In this document: positions 8,285 to 16,352 of the stretch, in pieces
Layout: each line of letters starts with the position of its first letter
Numbering within the stretch: position 1 is the stretch's first letter
Assembly (NCBI RefSeq): GCF_000717025.1
Contig: NZ_JNXG01000010.1
Coordinates: 149,508-213,507 of the forward strand
Length of the DNA stretch: 64,000 bases
Direction of reading: 5' to 3'
From: Streptomyces atroolivaceus
Lineage (GTDB): Bacteria > Actinomycetota > Actinomycetes > Streptomycetales > Streptomycetaceae
Program-made: the position numbers and the translations under genes
Notes under the pieces: model-generated
What the model saw: only the letters and a program-made list of their open reading frames with translations
Told to the model about the DNA's origin: nothing
Databases searched by the model: none

Positions 8285-9367
8285 GTGGACACCGCGGACA
8301 CGGACTCGACGAACACGCCACGGCCGGACGCCCGCAAGGGAGGACCGGCCACCCGGCACTCCCGGACGGCGTCCATGGCGGACGTCGCCCGCCTGGCCGG
8401 CGTCTCGTCCCAGACGGTGTCCCGCGTGTCCAACGGCTACGAGGGAGTCAACGAGAAGACCAGACGCCAGGTGCTGGCCGCCATGAAGGAGCTGGGCTAC
8501 CGGCCGAACAGCGCCGCACGGGCGCTCAAGCGCGGCGAGTTCCGCACCATCGGCGTCATCACCTTCAACCTCTCCACCACGGGCAACATGCGCACCCTGG
8601 AGGCGATCGCCACCTCCGCGGCACAGGAGGGGTACGCCGTCACTCTCCTGCCCGTCGCCGTTCCCACACAGGACGAGGTGCGCGGCGCGTTCTCCCGGCT
8701 CGGAGAGCTGGCGGTCGACGCGGTCATCGTCATCATGGAGGTGCACCTCCTCGACGTGGCGACCCTCTCCCTCCCCCCGCACGTCCAGGTCGTCGTCGCC
8801 GACTCGGACGCCGGTGACCGCTACACCGTGGTCGACACCGACCAGGCCGGGGGCGCCCGTGCCGCCGTGCGGCACCTCCTGGACCTCGGCCACCGCACGG
8901 TCTGGCACCTGGCCGGACCCGAGGAGTCCTTCGCCGCGCAGCGCCGTGCGGACGCCTGGTCGGCCGAACTCACCGAGGCCGGCCGGCCCGTGCCTCCGGT
9001 CGCACGCGGAGACTGGTCGGCCGAGTCCGGCTACCGGGCGGGGCTCCGACTCGCCGCCCGGGACGACTGCACGGCCGTGTTCGCCGCCAACGACCAGATG
9101 GCGCTCGGTCTCCTCCGGGCCCTCCGCGAACGAGGCCGCGTCATCCCGGACGACGTCAGCGTCATCGGCTTCGACAACATCCCGGAAGCCGGCTCCTACA
9201 TGCCGCCCCTGACCACGGTGCACCAGGACTTCGCCGAAGTGGGTCGGCTGTGCGTCGAGGGCGTACTGCGGCGGATGCGCCACGACGAGGCGGAGCACGG
9301 CACGACACTCGTACCCACGCGCCTGGTGGTGCGCGACAGCACCGCGCCGCCCCCTGCCGGTGAATAG
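8285..9367 (+). CDS. LacI-family transcriptional regulator of the galactoside operon
   Basis: 360 residues from GTG at 8285, with GGAG just upstream; an upstream in-frame start at 8204 would lie next to the operator. The helix-turn-helix and hinge are clear (SMADVARLAGVSSQTVSRV, then YRPNSAARALKRG). The periplasmic-binding-protein-like effector domain ends with FAANDQMALGLLRALRERG and VIGFDNIPEAGSYMPPLTTV. The latter part contains the conserved DN effector-contact region. It is divergent from the ABC/GH42 operon, with the palindrome at 8185-8200 between, so local autoregulated repression relieved by the sugar is likely. Confidence 0.93.
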   Translation: MDTADTDSTNTPRPDARKGGPATRHSRTASMADVARLAGVSSQTVSRVSNGYEGVNEKTRRQVLAAMKELGYRPNSAARALKRGEFRTIGVITFNLSTTGNMRTLEAIATSAAQEGYAVTLLPVAVPTQDEVRGAFSRLGELAVDAVIVIMEVHLLDVATLSLPPHVQVVVADSDAGDRYTVVDTDQAGGARAAVRHLLDLGHRTVWHLAGPEESFAAQRRADAWSAELTEAGRPVPPVARGDWSAESGYRAGLRLAARDDCTAVFAANDQMALGLLRALRERGRVIPDDVSVIGFDNIPEAGSYMPPLTTVHQDFAEVGRLCVEGVLRRMRHDEAEHGTTLVPTRLVVRDSTAPPPAGE

Positions 9368-9730
9368 GCCATCGGCCACGTCACCGCCCTGATCACCAGC
9401 CCGGCCAGGGCGGGACAGGACGGACGGTGAGACGCGCCGGTATCCGGACAGAACCATTGACAGGGCCGCGATCCGGGCGGCACACTCACGGCAACCGAGT
9501 GAAGAAATTTTCACTCTGCGAACACTCACTACGCGAACACCCCCGTGACCGGGAACGGACGCGTACTGATCACACCGCCCCGAGGGTAGGCATCGACGGG
9601 CGCCCGCGCCCCGGAAGGAACGTGGGCATCGCCCACACCTTCCGGGGCCGGGCGGCACTCAGCCATGCGGGCGGGCGAGCGGCGGGCCCCATGGGACGCG
9701 AACTCCCCGAAGCGAGAAGGAGAACGAGAC
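9368..9730. other. 363-bp intergenic region upstream of pobA
   Basis: It contains the palindrome and direct repeats described at 9497-9540. No coding sequence or hairpin with terminator character is evident in the rest. Confidence 0.6.
9497..9540. promoter_or_regulatory. operator block upstream of pobA
   Basis: GAGTGAAGAAATTTTCACTC (9497-9516) is an imperfect palindrome with 7-bp perfect outer arms. It is followed by two direct repeats of GCGAACAC at 9518-9525 and 9533-9540, 15 nt apart. A closely similar block precedes the aromatic MFS gene at 11086-11116. The conservation between two promoters supports a shared regulator. Confidence 0.65.
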
Positions 9731-10903
9731 GTGCACACGACCGTAGGAATCATCGGGGGCGGCCCGGCCGGGCTGCTGCTGTCGCGCCTGCTCCACCGCG
9801 CGGGCGTCGACTGCGTCGTCCTGGAGAGCCGCGATCGCGCCTACGTCGAACAGCGTCAGCGGGCGGGCATCCTCGAACAGTCCACCGTCGACGCCCTGCG
9901 CGAAGTCGGGGCAGCCGAACGGCTGGATGCCGAGGGCCTGGTGCACGACGGTGTGGAACTGCGCTGGGAAGGCCGGGCGCACCGGATCGACTTCCCGTCC
10001 CTGACGGGCGGTCGCCGCGTGTGGGTGTACGCGCAGACGGAGGTCGTCAAGGACCTCGTAGCCCTGCAGCTGGCCGACGGCGCCGCCCTCCACTTCGGAG
10101 CCGAGGTCCGCTCCGTCGAGGGCGCGGACACCGGCCGCCCGACGATCCGATACTGGCACGAGGGACAGGACAGGACCCTGACGTGCGACTACGTCGTGGG
10201 CTGCGACGGCTTCCACGGGGTGACCCGGGCAGCCGTACCCGAAGGGGTCAGGCGCACCTACGAGCGGGTCTACCCCTACTCCTGGTTCGGCATCCTGGCC
10301 GATGTGGCGCCCTCCTGCGACGAGTTGGTCTACGCCCACTCCCCGCGCGGCTTCGCCCTGCACAGCATGCGGTCGCCGGAGGTCAGCCGGATGTACCTCC
10401 AGGTGCCCAACGGCACGGACCCGGCCGACTGGCCCGACGAGCGGATCTGGGACGAGCTGGATGCCCGGTTCGCACTCGACGGATGGAAGCTGGACCGCGG
10501 ACCGATCACCTCCAGGAGCGTTCTGCCGATGCGCAGTTCGGTCACCGAACCGATGCGGTACGGCCGCGTCTTCCTGGCCGGCGACGCCGCGCACATCGTG
10601 CCGCCCACCGGCGCGAAGGGGCTCAACCTGGCGGCCGCCGACGTCGTGGTGCTGGGCCGGGCGCTGATCCGGCAGCACAGGACCGGTGCGAGCGACCTGC
10701 TGGACAGCTATTCCGAGACATGCCTGCGTCGCGTATGGCGCGCCGAACACTTCTCGTACTTCATGACCACGACGCTGCATACCGATCCGGACCAGAGCCC
10801 GTTCGACACGCGGCTCCAGATCGCCCAGCTCGACCGCATAGCGGCCTCACCGCACGCCGCGGCCGAACTCGCGATGAACTACGCGGGTCTGCCACTGCCG
10901 TAA
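9731..10903 (+). CDS. pobA: 4-hydroxybenzoate 3-monooxygenase
   Basis: 390 residues, the expected length. It is a single-component FAD enzyme converting 4-hydroxybenzoate to protocatechuate with NAD(P)H and O2. The dinucleotide-binding GIIGGGPAGLLLS is at the N-terminus, followed by VVGCDGFHG in the middle and the FAD-ribityl motif FLAGDAAHIVPPTGAKGLNL. The stretch HSPRGFALHSMRS, and VPNGTDPADWPDERIWDEL after it, are characteristic of PobA rather than other hydroxylases. GTG at 9731 is chosen because AAGGAG precedes it by about 9 nt and the FAD motif starts directly after. The next gene encodes an aromatic-acid importer. No pca ring-cleavage genes are in the window. Confidence 0.92.
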   Translation: MHTTVGIIGGGPAGLLLSRLLHRAGVDCVVLESRDRAYVEQRQRAGILEQSTVDALREVGAAERLDAEGLVHDGVELRWEGRAHRIDFPSLTGGRRVWVYAQTEVVKDLVALQLADGAALHFGAEVRSVEGADTGRPTIRYWHEGQDRTLTCDYVVGCDGFHGVTRAAVPEGVRRTYERVYPYSWFGILADVAPSCDELVYAHSPRGFALHSMRSPEVSRMYLQVPNGTDPADWPDERIWDELDARFALDGWKLDRGPITSRSVLPMRSSVTEPMRYGRVFLAGDAAHIVPPTGAKGLNLAAADVVVLGRALIRQHRTGASDLLDSYSETCLRRVWRAEHFSYFMTTTLHTDPDQSPFDTRLQIAQLDRIAASPHAAAELAMNYAGLPLP

Positions 10904-10977
10904 CCGTGCCGGAACGGGGGCGACGACAGGACGGCCTACCGGGGAACTTCGCCCGCCCCGGAGGTGAGCGGACGTCC

Positions 10978-11003
10978 GGCCCGTAGGCATGTACCTGCGG
11001 GCC
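10978..11003 (+). terminator. hairpin downstream of pobA
   Basis: Arms GGCCCGTAGG (10978-10987) and CCTGCGGGCC (10994-11003) pair over 10 bp with one G-U, loop of 6 nt, 75 nt after the pobA stop. There is no T-run, as is usual in Streptomyces. Confidence 0.6.
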
Positions 11004-11085
11004 CGCCCCCCGTGCCTGGCATCACGAAGCAGCGCCGCGGCCCCCATTGACACGAGTGGAGGCCAGGGAGACACTCGCACCGCCC

Positions 11086-11116
11086 GCGAGTGGAATTATT
11101 TTCACCTCGCGAACAC
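11086..11116. promoter_or_regulatory. operator block upstream of aromatic MFS gene
   Basis: GCGAG...CTCGC outer arms (11086-11110) enclose GTGGAA...TTTCAC around an AT-rich core, followed by GCGAACAC (11109-11116) and TTACT. It matches the pobA block in both sequence and order, but has only one copy of the GCGAACAC repeat. Confidence 0.6.
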
Positions 11117-11195
11117 TTACTCCCCGACCGTGGTGTTGATCCCTCGTACAGGACGGCCCACCCGCCACAACGCCGTGGCAGAAAGCGAGTGCCCC

Positions 11196-12539
11196 GTGGC
11201 TGCCTCCACCACGTCCCCACCCGACCGCTCCTTCCGGGTCGTCGCTCCAGTCATCGCGCTGTGCTGGCTCGCCGTGTTCTTCGACGGCATGGACGTCAAC
11301 ATCTACGGCGCGACCATGCCGCACCTCCTCGCCGACGAGAGCCTCGGCTTCACCCCCGCGTCGGCCGGCTCCATCGGCAGCTGGACCACCTTCGGCATGC
11401 TGATCGGCGCGTTGACGGCGGGGACACTCACCGACTGGCTGGGCCGGAAGCCACTGGTCGTGGGCAGCGTCGTGCTGTTCTCCGTCGGCTCCGCACTGTG
11501 CGCCGTCGCGACCGGTGCCACCGTGTTCGGCGCGGGCCGCTTCCTCTCGGGACTCGGCCTGGGCGGACTCATGCCGATCGGGCTGGCGATCGTGGCCGAG
11601 TTCGCTCCGCCACGCCGCGCCGCCCTCGCCACCGGCCTGATGATGACCTCGTACCACGCGGGCGGCATGGCGGCCACCGGCATCGGGCTCGTCATCGCCC
11701 CCGAACACGGCTGGCGCTGGGTGTTCTGGGCAGGGGTGCTCCCCGCCGTGATCGCGGTGCCGCTGGTGCTGAAGTGGCTTCCGGAGTCGCCCGGGGTGCT
11801 CTTCGCCAGGGGCCGGACCGAGGAGGCCTACGCGGTCGCCGACCGATTCCGGCTGGAGCGCCCCGGCGTGCAGCAGGCCCCCCAGGCCGGCGCGAAGGGC
11901 CGCATGACGGCGATCACCGCCCTGTTCGCGCCGGGCACCCGCTGGGCGACCCCGCTGCTGTGGATCGCGTCCTTCGCCGGACTCCTCCTCGTCTACGGCG
12001 TCTCCACCTGGCTGCCCGAACTCATGCGTGCCACCGGTTACTCCCTCTCCTCCTCGGTCACCTTCCTGATGGTGATCAACGCGGGCGGCATCGTGGGCAT
12101 GCTGGTAGCCGGCCGCACGGCGGACAGGTTCGGCCCGGTGAAGGTCTCCGCCCTGTGGTTCGTGCTGACGGCGGTCGGCACGTTCCTGCTGAGGGCGCAG
12201 CTGCCCATCGGCGTCGCGTACGCGGTCGTCTTCGTCACCGGCATCTGGCTGTTCAGCGCCCAGGTGATGGTGTACGCCGCGACCTCCCGCGTCTACGCAC
12301 CCCGTGAACGCGCCACCGGCCTGGGCTGGGTCACGGGCATCGGCCGTACGGGTGCGGTGGTCGGCCCGACCCTCGGCGGCGCGGTCCTGGCCGGCGGTGA
12401 CGCGGGCCTCGGTTTCACCACGTTCGCGGTGACGGCGGTCCTCGGCGCGCTGGCGATCTCCCTGGTCCCGCTGGCGATGAAGAACCGCCGTGGACGCAGC
12501 CCCGACACGGCTCCCGCGCTCGTGCCCTCGGCGGACTGA
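11196..12539 (+). CDS. aromatic acid:H+ symporter, MFS AAHS family (PcaK-like)
   Basis: 447 residues, 12 predicted membrane helices. The first helix carries the AAHS hallmark with acidic residue (FFDGMDVNIYGATMPHLL). The loop 2-3 motif DWLGRKPLVVGSVVLFSVGSA is the MFS A motif, and the second copy is AGRTADRFGPVKVSALW. The family imports 4-hydroxybenzoate, protocatechuate and related acids. GTG at 11196 is preferred; an in-frame GTG 7 codons upstream has no ribosome site. It lies downstream of pobA behind its own copy of the same operator block, so uptake and first catabolic step are probably co-regulated from two promoters. Confidence 0.88.
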   Translation: MAASTTSPPDRSFRVVAPVIALCWLAVFFDGMDVNIYGATMPHLLADESLGFTPASAGSIGSWTTFGMLIGALTAGTLTDWLGRKPLVVGSVVLFSVGSALCAVATGATVFGAGRFLSGLGLGGLMPIGLAIVAEFAPPRRAALATGLMMTSYHAGGMAATGIGLVIAPEHGWRWVFWAGVLPAVIAVPLVLKWLPESPGVLFARGRTEEAYAVADRFRLERPGVQQAPQAGAKGRMTAITALFAPGTRWATPLLWIASFAGLLLVYGVSTWLPELMRATGYSLSSSVTFLMVINAGGIVGMLVAGRTADRFGPVKVSALWFVLTAVGTFLLRAQLPIGVAYAVVFVTGIWLFSAQVMVYAATSRVYAPRERATGLGWVTGIGRTGAVVGPTLGGAVLAGGDAGLGFTTFAVTAVLGALAISLVPLAMKNRRGRSPDTAPALVPSAD

Positions 12540-12559
12540 GCGCAGGAGCGGCGAGGTGC

Positions 12560-12585
12560 GCCCCCGGATCCGCTCCACCGGGGGC
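12560..12585. terminator. hairpin after MFS gene
   Basis: GCCCCCGG (12560-12567) pairs perfectly with CCGGGGGC (12578-12585), loop 10 nt, 20 nt after the stop. The convergent PepSY gene ends at 12838; nothing else is seen between them. Confidence 0.6.
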
Positions 12586-12837
12586 CGGCCCAGGCCGGGG
12601 CCGCCTGTCCCGCTCGCCCGGCACGTGGGACCGCAGCCCCACGGCCTTCCGGACCGGCCTTGGAAGGCGACGCGTCCGGCGGCCCCTCCACGACGGCGGC
12701 GTCCCCTTCGCTCTCCTCAGGTCAGGGCGGCGGTGCCGGCGAGTGCGGGCCCCTGACCGTCCGGGGAGAACGGCGTGCGCGTCGAACGAGGTCAGGGCCG
12801 TACGCGGAGGGCCGGTCGGGCACGGACGCCACTCCCG

Positions 12838-14253
12838 TCAGGATCCGGTCGCGTACGTGCGCCTGCCCCGCCGGTAGGCGACCTCGCCCAGCACGATGTC
12901 GACAGCCAGGAACGCCGCCAGCGGGATGCCGAGCAGCGGCACGAAGTACCCCACGACGGCGACGCCTGCCATCAGCGGAACCAGCACGTGGGGCGGGACC
13001 TTCTGCCACGCGCCGCGCGGCATCGGGCGGCCGAAGCCGGAACCGCGACCACGCTGCCACCACATCCGGTAGCCGAGCAGGATGAGGACGATCAGGCCGG
13101 CGGTGAGAGCGGCGAGCACGATCTGGTTCGCCGGCCCGAACAGGGAGCCGGTGTGTGCGTCGATCCCCCAGCGGGACAGCTTGGCGAGCAGCGGATAGTC
13201 GGCGAACCGCACCACATCGGTGACCTCGCCGGTGGCCGGGTCGATGGCGACCGCATCCTGCTTCTCGGGCCAGCTGCGCTGGATCTGGCGCACGACGTAG
13301 GCGGAGGAGGCGTCGGCCGGAGGAACGATCTCCACCGGGTTCGAGAGCCGCTCGCCACGAGCGGCCTCCAGCACCGCGTCCAGCCCGACGTCCTCACCCG
13401 GTGCGTCACCGGATCCGCCCGACTGCGTGTGCTCGGCGTGCTCGCCCCCGGACACGATCCCCGCGGAGACCGTCGGCGTCGTCTGACTGATGGCCTCGCG
13501 CAGGTCGGAGACGTTCTGGCCGGCGTACGTGGACCAGGTCAGACCCGTGGCGGACAGGAAGAAGAGTCCGACCGCGGCCCACACGCCCACGGTGCCGTGC
13601 AGGGAGAGAGTGCGCCTGCGACCTGTTGTTCCACGCACCTTCCGACGAGCCCTGTGCCGGCCGAACCACAGCACGACGCCGCCGCCGGCTATCACCCACA
13701 GCCAGCTCGCGGCGAGCTCACTGTAGAGCCGGCCTGTCTGGCCCAGGTGCAGGTCGCGGTGGAACTCGTCGATCCAGGTACGCAGGGGCAGGGCACCGGA
13801 GGAGCCGTACTGCTCCAGCGTCCCGGTCGGTTCACCGGTGTACGGGTCCACGAACACGGCGAGCGTGTGGGTGGCGTCCACCCCTTTCACGCCGGACAGC
13901 ATGACCCGTGTCGTCGCGCCCTCTTCGGGAGCCGGACGGACGGCGCTGATCTCTCCCTCGGGATGCGCTTCCCGGGCCGCCTCGACCTGCCGCGAGATCG
14001 GCAGCTCGTCCACTCCGACGGGGACCCGGAGTTCATCCGCGTAGACGATTTTCTCGGCCTGGTAGGAACCGGCGTAGAGGAGGCCCGTGGCAGCGGCCAC
14101 CAGAAGGAACGGCGCGATGAACACCCCGGCGTAGAAGTGCAGTCGCAGCACCAGAGGTCTGAGCGATGCCCAGGTGGTCCGGCCAGGGGGATCGCCCGGC
14201 TCTCGGGCCTCCGGGTCTGCGGATGAGGTGTGGACTGCTGGTTCGACGGACAT
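12838..14253 (-). CDS. PepSY-associated transmembrane protein
   Basis: 471 residues from ATG at 14253, with AGGAG 7 nt upstream. An N-terminal helix (LRLHFYAGVFIAPFLLVAAATGLLYA) carries the conserved first-helix His. A PepSY-like extracytoplasmic segment follows (HTLAVFVDPYTGEPTGTLEQYG), then FHRDLHLGQTGRLYSELAASWLWVIAGGGVVLWF, a second periplasmic region (AVAIDPATGEVTDVVRFADYPLLAKLSRWGIDAHTGSLFG) and three C-terminal helices. Each fragment is characteristic of the PepSY_TM (DUF337) family. Some members are linked to siderophore reduction at the membrane, but no iron box is visible upstream, so the role here stays open. It is monocistronic. Confidence 0.85.
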   Translation of the reverse strand: MSVEPAVHTSSADPEAREPGDPPGRTTWASLRPLVLRLHFYAGVFIAPFLLVAAATGLLYAGSYQAEKIVYADELRVPVGVDELPISRQVEAAREAHPEGEISAVRPAPEEGATTRVMLSGVKGVDATHTLAVFVDPYTGEPTGTLEQYGSSGALPLRTWIDEFHRDLHLGQTGRLYSELAASWLWVIAGGGVVLWFGRHRARRKVRGTTGRRRTLSLHGTVGVWAAVGLFFLSATGLTWSTYAGQNVSDLREAISQTTPTVSAGIVSGGEHAEHTQSGGSGDAPGEDVGLDAVLEAARGERLSNPVEIVPPADASSAYVVRQIQRSWPEKQDAVAIDPATGEVTDVVRFADYPLLAKLSRWGIDAHTGSLFGPANQIVLAALTAGLIVLILLGYRMWWQRGRGSGFGRPMPRGAWQKVPPHVLVPLMAGVAVVGYFVPLLGIPLAAFLAVDIVLGEVAYRRGRRTYATGS

Positions 14254-14474
14254 GAAGGCTCTCCTGAGGGGCGTGGGGGCGCGCGGGCAGACCGTGGTCA
14301 GCCGGTCCAGAAGTCGGCTGCGCAGGCGGAGGAGTTCCCGCGACCGGCTGTGATCCGGACCACAGGAGGCCGGTGGTGGGCACCCGCCTCGTCCGCCCAC
14401 GCCATACCCCCCCTTGGAGCAGGCCGACACGGGTTCGGCGCCGGGCCGTCAGTTCACGGGGCACGCAGCCCGGT

Positions 14475-14650
14475 TCAGGAAACGGACTCCCTCGGGTCAG
14501 CGGCGAGAGAACTGATGGCTGCGGGATTGCGCGGACTTTCGGCCAGGTCCGCGTAGTCCTTCATGATGTGGTCCCCGGCCTTGGTGATGATGTCGTGGGG
14601 TCCGGCGTAGGCACCGGAGGTCAGAGGCTTGTCCTGGCCGCTTCCGGGCA
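14475..14650 (-). pseudogene. possible remnant of an unidentified gene downstream of betA
   Basis: On the minus strand, in one frame, GC3-rich codons read GSGQDKPLTSGAYAGPHDII, then TKAGDHIMKDYADLAES, then PRNPAAISSLAADPRESVS and a stop at 14475. The composition is protein-like, but there is no start codon with a ribosome site, and the reading degenerates upstream into low-complexity residues. I do not recognise the family. It may be the C-terminus of a gene lost by deletion, or a chance reading. The remainder of 14254-14726 holds nothing recognised. Confidence 0.3.
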
Positions 14651-14726
14651 GCCGGTGCCGGAGGCAGGCAGCCCTCGTCCCGGTCCTCGGAGGGCCGACC
14701 GGTTGCGGCCTGGCACCCGGGTCCGT

Positions 14727-16298
14727 TCAGTCGCGGTCGGCGCGGATCATGTCCGCGCACTTCTCACCGATCATCATCGTGGTGATGCAGGGGTTGACGG
14801 CTGGCAGGAACGGCATCACGGAGGCGTCGGCCACCCTCAGACCCCGCACCCCCTTCACGCGAAGGCGAGGATCGAGGGCGGCCTCGGGGTCGCCGGTGGC
14901 ACCCATCCGTACCGTGCCCGCCGGATGGTAGACCGTGTTGTGGGTCTCGCGGATGTAGTCGAGCAGCTCCGCGTCGGTCCGGGCGCCGGTCCCCGGCGCC
15001 AGTTCCCGGCCGGCCCAGGTCGCCATGGGCGGACGGGAGACGATGTCCCGGGCGAGCCTCAGGCCGTGGGTCATCACCCGTACGTCGTGCTCGTCGGTGA
15101 AGTAGCGCGGGTCGACCCGCGGCTTGTCCCGGAAGTCCCGGGTGCGCAGCCGCACCGTGCCCATGGAGCGGGCGCGGGTGACGTTCGGCGTGAGACAGAA
15201 GGCGTTCTCGGAGGTCGGGTAGCCGCGCCGGTAGGTGTTCATGTCGAAGGGCACGGCCCCGTAATGGAACATCAGGTCCGGCCGGTCGAGGCCGGATCCG
15301 GTGTCGGCGAAGATGCCGATCTCCCACCACTGGGTGGACGTGGTGACCATGGGCCGGCGGGCCTCCCACATGATCACCCCTTCGGGGTGGTCCTGGAGGT
15401 GGGAGCCGACCGCCGGCGAGTCGACGCGGACGCCCACACCGGTCTCCCGCAGATGCTCCGCCGGGCCGATCCCCGAGAGCATCAGCAGCTTCGGCGCGTC
15501 GATGGCGCCGCAGCACACGACGACCTCGCGCCGTGCGCCGACTGTGCGCGTGTGGATGAGGTCGGGCGTCAGGTATTCGACGCCGGTGCAGCGCTGTCCG
15601 GCGTCGAGCACCAGGCGCTTGGCCTGGAGCCCCGTGCGTACTTCGAGGTTGGGACGCTTTCCGAGGATCGGGTGCAGGTAGGAGACGGAAGAGGATGAAC
15701 GCGTACCGTCGGGACGGGCGTTGATCTGGAACCAGTGCGCCCCTCGGGTGACCGTCCTGCCGGTGTTGAACGGCGTGGTGGGGATTCCGGCTTCCGCGCA
15801 GGCCTCCAGCAGGGCCACTCCGCACGGGTCGTCCGGAGGGATCGTGCGGATGGTCACCGGGCCGTTGCGCCCGTGGTGGTCACCGGGCGAGTCGTTCGTC
15901 TCCAGCCGCCGGTAGAGGGGAAAGCAGTCCGCGGCGCTCCAGCCCTCGCACCCCAGAGCACCCCACTCGTCGAGGTCCTCGGCCGGTGCCCAGAAGGCGA
16001 TGCAGGAGTTGTGGGAGGAGCAGCCGCCGAGGACTTTGGCGCGAGCATGCCGCATGAAGCTGTTGCCGTGCTCCTGCGGCTCCACGGGGTAGTCCCAGTC
16101 GTAGCCGGATTCCAGAAGTCCCATCCACCGGTCGAGCCGCAGGATGTTGTCGTCCCCGACGTCCGAGGGGCCGGCCTCCAGTACGCAGACGGTGACGGAC
16201 GGGTCCTCGGACAGCCGGGCGGCCACGACCGCGCCGGCCGTACCCCCGCCGACCACCACGTAGTCGAACTCGTCCTGCGGTTGGCTCTCGTCGGGCAT
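14727..16298 (-). CDS. betA: GMC oxidoreductase, choline dehydrogenase type
   Basis: 523 residues. The N-terminal FAD-binding motif is FDYVVVGGGTAGAVVAARL. GMC signature 1 region reads ARAKVLGGCSSHNSCIAFW, and signature 2 is GAIDAPKLLMLSGIGP. The catalytic His pair is in HNTVYHPAGTVRMG and NPCITTMMIGEKCADMI (the second position is Asn, which the family tolerates). It would oxidise choline to betaine aldehyde. Context agrees: it is third in an operon with a betaine-aldehyde-dehydrogenase-like gene and an APC permease. Other alcohol substrates are possible because GMC specificity is poorly readable. Confidence 0.8.
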   Translation of the reverse strand: MPDESQPQDEFDYVVVGGGTAGAVVAARLSEDPSVTVCVLEAGPSDVGDDNILRLDRWMGLLESGYDWDYPVEPQEHGNSFMRHARAKVLGGCSSHNSCIAFWAPAEDLDEWGALGCEGWSAADCFPLYRRLETNDSPGDHHGRNGPVTIRTIPPDDPCGVALLEACAEAGIPTTPFNTGRTVTRGAHWFQINARPDGTRSSSSVSYLHPILGKRPNLEVRTGLQAKRLVLDAGQRCTGVEYLTPDLIHTRTVGARREVVVCCGAIDAPKLLMLSGIGPAEHLRETGVGVRVDSPAVGSHLQDHPEGVIMWEARRPMVTTSTQWWEIGIFADTGSGLDRPDLMFHYGAVPFDMNTYRRGYPTSENAFCLTPNVTRARSMGTVRLRTRDFRDKPRVDPRYFTDEHDVRVMTHGLRLARDIVSRPPMATWAGRELAPGTGARTDAELLDYIRETHNTVYHPAGTVRMGATGDPEAALDPRLRVKGVRGLRVADASVMPFLPAVNPCITTMMIGEKCADMIRADRD

Positions 16299-16352
16299 CT
16301 GTGGCTCCAGAAGGCAGGGGGGGGAAGGGCCGCGGCCCCCGGGGTTCCGTGG

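Noticed and set aside
8285..12539. LacI regulator as controller of pobA and the aromatic importer
   Set aside because: Its perfect operator is next to its own divergent sugar operon and does not resemble the blocks before pobA and the importer.
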